Source of the DNA: Aristaeella lactis
Lineage (GTDB): Bacteria > Bacillota > Clostridia > Christensenellales > Aristaeellaceae
Assembly (NCBI RefSeq): GCF_018118585.1
Contig: NZ_CP069421.1
Coordinates: 3,342,484 to 3,406,483, forward strand
Direction: 5' to 3'
Length of the DNA: 64,000 nt
Of the stretch, positions 60,714-64,000 are shown in pieces. The notes under the pieces were generated by a model, which saw nothing but the letters and a program-made list of their open reading frames with translations, had not been told where the DNA came from and did not search any database. Positions within the stretch are counted from its first letter, which is position 1. Each line of letters opens with the position of its first letter. Made by a program: the position numbers and the translations under genes.

Positions 60714-61406
60714 ATGTATTGTGTATACTGCGGAGTGAAGCTGCAGGACGGGGCGAAAGAATGCCCGCTGTGCCATACGCCGGTCATGCTGCCGCAAAAG
60801 GCGGAAACAATTGAAAAATCCCCGTATTCCGACCGGATGCCGGAAGAAGAAAAGCGGGGAAGGGGCCTGCTGGTATGGATGCTGACAGCGGTGATGCTCG
60901 CGGCCGGCCTCAGCAGCATGATCGTGTGCCTGAATACTGTCGGGGAAGCGGCCTGGTCCGGGTATGTGCTGATGGGATCGGCACTGGCATGGATCCTTTT
61001 CCTGTTTCCGCTGCTGTTCCGCCGATTCCGGCCGATGATCTTCCTGCCGATCGACTTTGCCTGTCTGGCGGGTTTCCTGCTGTATGTGTGCCTGAAGAAC
61101 CGGGAAAGCTGGTTCCTTTCCTTCGCGTTTCCGGTGACGGGCATTGCCTGTATCCTGACGCTGCTGGGTGTGACGATCTTCCGGTATATCCGGAAAGGCC
61201 GGCTGCGGCTGCTGGGCCTGTACCTGATCCTGATCGGCTGTACCTTTATGCTGGTTGAGTTTTTCCAGAGCATTACCTTCAAAACGCCTATGTGGGACTG
61301 GTCCCTTTACTGCGTATGCGGATTCGGAGCGCTGGGGCTGTTCCTATTCATTGCCACACTGATCCCTCCGCTGCACGTTCATCTGCGGAAAACCTTCTTC
61401 TTCTGA
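60714..61406 (+). CDS. Zinc-ribbon membrane protein, DUF6320-like
   Basis: 230 residues from the ATG at 60714 (AAGGATGTG upstream). The N-terminus has a short zinc ribbon, CVYCGVKL and CPLCHTP. Then a charged linker and six predicted membrane segments follow. The function is unknown. Co-occurrence with the acetyltransferase-like gene 89 bases upstream suggests joint action at the membrane. It ends in KTFFF and is followed by a terminator. Confidence 0.7.
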   Translation: MYCVYCGVKLQDGAKECPLCHTPVMLPQKAETIEKSPYSDRMPEEEKRGRGLLVWMLTAVMLAAGLSSMIVCLNTVGEAAWSGYVLMGSALAWILFLFPLLFRRFRPMIFLPIDFACLAGFLLYVCLKNRESWFLSFAFPVTGIACILTLLGVTIFRYIRKGRLRLLGLYLILIGCTFMLVEFFQSITFKTPMWDWSLYCVCGFGALGLFLFIATLIPPLHVHLRKTFFF

Positions 61407-61420
61407 ATAAGGCCTGAAAG

Positions 61421-61453
61421 AACGAACGGAACAAAAACAGGGTTCCGTTCGTT
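61421..61453 (+). terminator. Terminator after the zinc-ribbon gene
   Basis: AACGAACGGAAC / GTTCCGTTCGTT, 12 bp, loop of nine, tail TGTTTAT. A second short stem, GGACGG/CCGTCC (61467-61488), ends at the ribosome site of the next gene and may affect its translation. Confidence 0.75.
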
Positions 61454-61503
61454 TGTTTATATACAGGACGGACAAAAAAGCCCGTCCGGAGGAGGATGCT
61501 GTT

Positions 61504-64000
61504 TTGAGTATCAGGATCAGGAACGTGATGCTTCTGCTGCTTGCGATCTGCGTTATTTTTTTATGCGCGGCAGGCAGCGCGGAATCTGCGCAGGAGGAAC
61601 TGAGCAGTCCTGACTTTGACATGGAAGTCTCTGTCGGTTACGACGGACTGATGACCTATGGCAAGGTGATGCCTGTAAAGGTGACAATCCGCAACTTCGG
61701 CAATGACCTGGAGGGAACCCTGGGGCTCAATGCCTATGTGAGCCGGAAAGAGTATGACCGCTATGAGATGGAGGTTGCTGTTCCGGCCGGATCACAGAGG
61801 GAGTTTACCCTGTATGTGTCCGTATATACCCGCCAGGACTCCTTTACCGCTGAACTGGTGCAGGACGGAAAAGTGATCTGCACCGGAACGGGAAAACAGA
61901 AGACCGTGGTGAACCCTTCAGCCATGCTGGTGGGTGTTTTGAGCACGCGGCCCCAGAGCCTGAATAACCTGAATATTGACCGGGACAATGACACGCTGGC
62001 CCGTTATGAGCAGTGGAAAACCATTCCGCTTACAGCTGAGACCTTTCCGGAAGAACGGAGGGCGCTGGCCAGCTTCGGCATGCTGGTGATCGATGATATC
62101 GATCCGGCAGCCCTGTCCCGGAAACAGCAGGAAGCGATGGATGAATGGCTGAAGGGCGGCGGTATCCTGCTGTGCGGCGGCGGTTCAAACGCCGGAAGAA
62201 ATATTCCGTACTTCAGCACGTATACCGGGATGACCCTGGAAGGCATGACCACCTCGGACAGCGTGACAGACGGCCTGGAGAAGCTGCTTGGCCGCAGGGC
62301 AGACGGAAAAAAGATTTCCGTTTCGCTGGCGGAATACAGCGGCCAGCCGCTGGCACGGGACGCGGAAGACCATGGACTGATCTACCGTACTGCTGTCGGC
62401 AGGGGACGGATCTATACCGCTGCCTTCGAGATGGGAGAGCCGCGGCTGAACAGCGAGAACCTGATGCATTTCTTCTGGCAGCAGCTTCTGGCGGAGCATG
62501 ATCAGGATGCCTATTCTTCCGCCATGTATTCCGGTTCAGATGAACCATCCGCCGGAACAGTGATGGCCGGAAGTTTTGTGTCGATCCCGGCCAGAAGCCA
62601 TCTGGTTACAGGCCTCATCATTGTGGCCGGACTCCTGGTGCTTTGCTGCGTATGCTGGTGGATCCTGAAAAAGAATGACCTCCGGCAGTGGATGTGGGCC
62701 GTGATCCCGCTGGTTTCCATTCTGGCAGCGGTGGGAATCCTGTTCCTTTCCTCCGGCGCGGAGACCAACCGCCCCCTGGCGGTTGTCGCGGAGAACATCA
62801 TCCAGGATAACTCCGGTGTCATTACGAGCTATGTGGGCATTAACGCCGCGGTCCCGTCTTACGGCAGGCACAGCTACAGCATGGAAGGCAATGAACTGAA
62901 GGCGCGTATGTATGACTACGTGGATTATGACGAGGATGAAGACAACGAACGCCGTCAGCCGGACAGCCTGCGGATGAGCTATACCACGGGCGGGGAAAGC
63001 ACCGTAAGTGTTGAAAGCACATATGCCTGGGACATGATCGGCCTGGAAACGGAAAGGGATCCCGGAATTCACGGAATGATCGAAGGAGAGGCCTGGATGG
63101 AAGATGACGGCCTTCACGCGGAGATCATCAACGGAACGGACGCGAATATGGCTGACGGATTCCTGATCACCTCCTATGGCTATGCGGCGGTGAAGGCCCT
63201 TGCCCCGGGAGAAAAAGCGGATGTGCTCCTGGAAAAGAGAACCGTGGACCCCAGCAGTTCAGACGTTGAGATGGGGACACTGTACAAGAACAATAAGAAT
63301 ATCTATGAGTTTATCTCCGCTGCGTCATCATACAAGCCGGAGGGAGTGCAACTTTCCACTGAAGAAAAGGAGGAGAGAGGCCTGCTCTATGATATGGTCA
63401 GCAACGCGATCGATGTGGTGCGGCGGGCACAGGGAAACAGCGGTTACCGTTCCTATGAAGCTTCCGTGTTCATGTACTGCGCGAAGCCTTCCGGTGTGCA
63501 GGCACCTGAACTGAAGGCAGACGGTGAACGGATTGAAAAGAAAAGGAATGTATCCTGGCTGACGGCAAGCGTTCCTTTTTCCGCTGTCGGACGAACCGGC
63601 ATGGTTTTCCGCAGCCCGGGTATGGACCGGCCTGTCCTTGTGACAACGGGTGAAACCCTGATGCCGATTGAAGGAGCTTATGAAGAAGATTCCAAACAGG
63701 ATTCCTATTATATCCTGAGCAATAATCCCACTTTCCTGTATACCCTGGAAGGAATGGAAGGCGCGAAACTAAACAGCCTGCGAGTGGTGCTGGATGCCTG
63801 GTATTCGGAACAGGCGAGGGTATTTGTCCTGAATGTGGAAAAACACATCTGGGAAGAGATCCGGCTGAATGAAGACGTCCGGAATCCTGAACGGTACCTG
63901 GATGAAAAGGGCCGGCTGTATGTACAGTTCCGGACGGACAGTATGGATATGTATTCGGATATTCCCACACCGATGATCAGTCTGGAAGGGAGGCTGGAAA
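61504..64000 (+). CDS. Large exported membrane-anchored protein, 3' partial
   Basis: An 832-codon frame runs off the window end. The start is TTG at 61504, eight bases after GGAGGAGG; an ATG at 61496 leads to a stop after three codons. A signal peptide (VMLLLLAICVIFLCAAGSAESA) is followed by a beta-rich domain (EVSVGYDGLMTYGKVMPV) that resembles Ig-like/NEW3 folds. A GATase-like segment follows (LKGGGILLCGGGSN near residue 215). Two membrane helices lie near residues 360-420, and then a long extracellular part. I do not recognise a named family. It may belong to the BatA/DUF4350-type surface proteins found beside membrane-protein operons. Confidence 0.6.
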   Translation, partial: MSIRIRNVMLLLLAICVIFLCAAGSAESAQEELSSPDFDMEVSVGYDGLMTYGKVMPVKVTIRNFGNDLEGTLGLNAYVSRKEYDRYEMEVAVPAGSQREFTLYVSVYTRQDSFTAELVQDGKVICTGTGKQKTVVNPSAMLVGVLSTRPQSLNNLNIDRDNDTLARYEQWKTIPLTAETFPEERRALASFGMLVIDDIDPAALSRKQQEAMDEWLKGGGILLCGGGSNAGRNIPYFSTYTGMTLEGMTTSDSVTDGLEKLLGRRADGKKISVSLAEYSGQPLARDAEDHGLIYRTAVGRGRIYTAAFEMGEPRLNSENLMHFFWQQLLAEHDQDAYSSAMYSGSDEPSAGTVMAGSFVSIPARSHLVTGLIIVAGLLVLCCVCWWILKKNDLRQWMWAVIPLVSILAAVGILFLSSGAETNRPLAVVAENIIQDNSGVITSYVGINAAVPSYGRHSYSMEGNELKARMYDYVDYDEDEDNERRQPDSLRMSYTTGGESTVSVESTYAWDMIGLETERDPGIHGMIEGEAWMEDDGLHAEIINGTDANMADGFLITSYGYAAVKALAPGEKADVLLEKRTVDPSSSDVEMGTLYKNNKNIYEFISAASSYKPEGVQLSTEEKEERGLLYDMVSNAIDVVRRAQGNSGYRSYEASVFMYCAKPSGVQAPELKADGERIEKKRNVSWLTASVPFSAVGRTGMVFRSPGMDRPVLVTTGETLMPIEGAYEEDSKQDSYYILSNNPTFLYTLEGMEGAKLNSLRVVLDAWYSEQARVFVLNVEKHIWEEIRLNEDVRNPERYLDEKGRLYVQFRTDSMDMYSDIPTPMISLEGRLE

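Overview
The window looks like a chromosome segment of a Bacillota (Clostridia-type) anaerobe with a moderately high G+C content. Pointers are strong AGGAGG-type ribosome sites, TTG and GTG starts, consensus sigma-A promoters, a T-box riboswitch, a PrsA-like foldase, IreB, and carbohydrate ABC systems of the LplB/YtcP type. A gut or rumen polysaccharide degrader is likely; species cannot be settled from sequence alone. No phage, plasmid, insertion sequence or CRISPR array was seen.

Bases 1-7554 (+) hold a uronic-acid glycan operon: a heparinase II/III-like lyase (cut by the window edge), a DUF2264 protein, a GH88 unsaturated uronyl hydrolase, a GH2 beta-glucuronidase, KduI and an SDR dehydrogenase. 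Converging on it, 13429-7762 (-) is a second sugar operon: two MDR dehydrogenases, an amidohydrolase-2 (lactonase-like) protein and a large GH2 enzyme. Bases 13433-16740 are a debris field: a C-terminal fragment of a lost gene, a truncated ABC permease, an orphan LacI regulator, a 26-codon relic of a second glucose-dehydrogenase-like gene, a PRTase-like gene and a guaA-like tail.

Bases 16747-27744 are a fructan/sucrose locus: a divergent LacI repressor with palindromic operators, two permeases, a solute-binding lipoprotein, a secreted carbohydrate-binding-like protein, a GH32-like lipoprotein, an intracellular GH32 and a PfkB fructokinase. No ABC ATPase is encoded, so a shared one is presumed.

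Bases 28019-51098 are mostly housekeeping: a single-domain guaA, a T-box-controlled HTH-cupin-acyl-CoA synthetase fusion with a Nudix partner, a GT2 glycosyltransferase, pyrH, an LTA-synthase-like sulfatase, prfC, typA, a parvulin foldase, tRNA-Glu and tRNA-Gln beside gltX and glnS, ireB, a BIG2 surface protein and mnmG.

Bases 51197-64000 hold a remarkable fusion of an acyl-AMP ligase, an acyl carrier protein and an alpha-oxoamine synthase, then a methyltransferase/AraC pair, a flavodoxin-like protein, an amylosucrase-like GH13, an acetyltransferase-like protein with a DUF6320-type partner, and a large membrane-anchored exported protein cut by the window end.

Intergenic DNA is unusually structured. 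There are heptamer arrays (AACAATT and AGAATTC types), perfect fold-back copies of gene 3' ends next to such arrays, and a five-hairpin array with conserved GTGAAAT linkers at the tRNA promoter.
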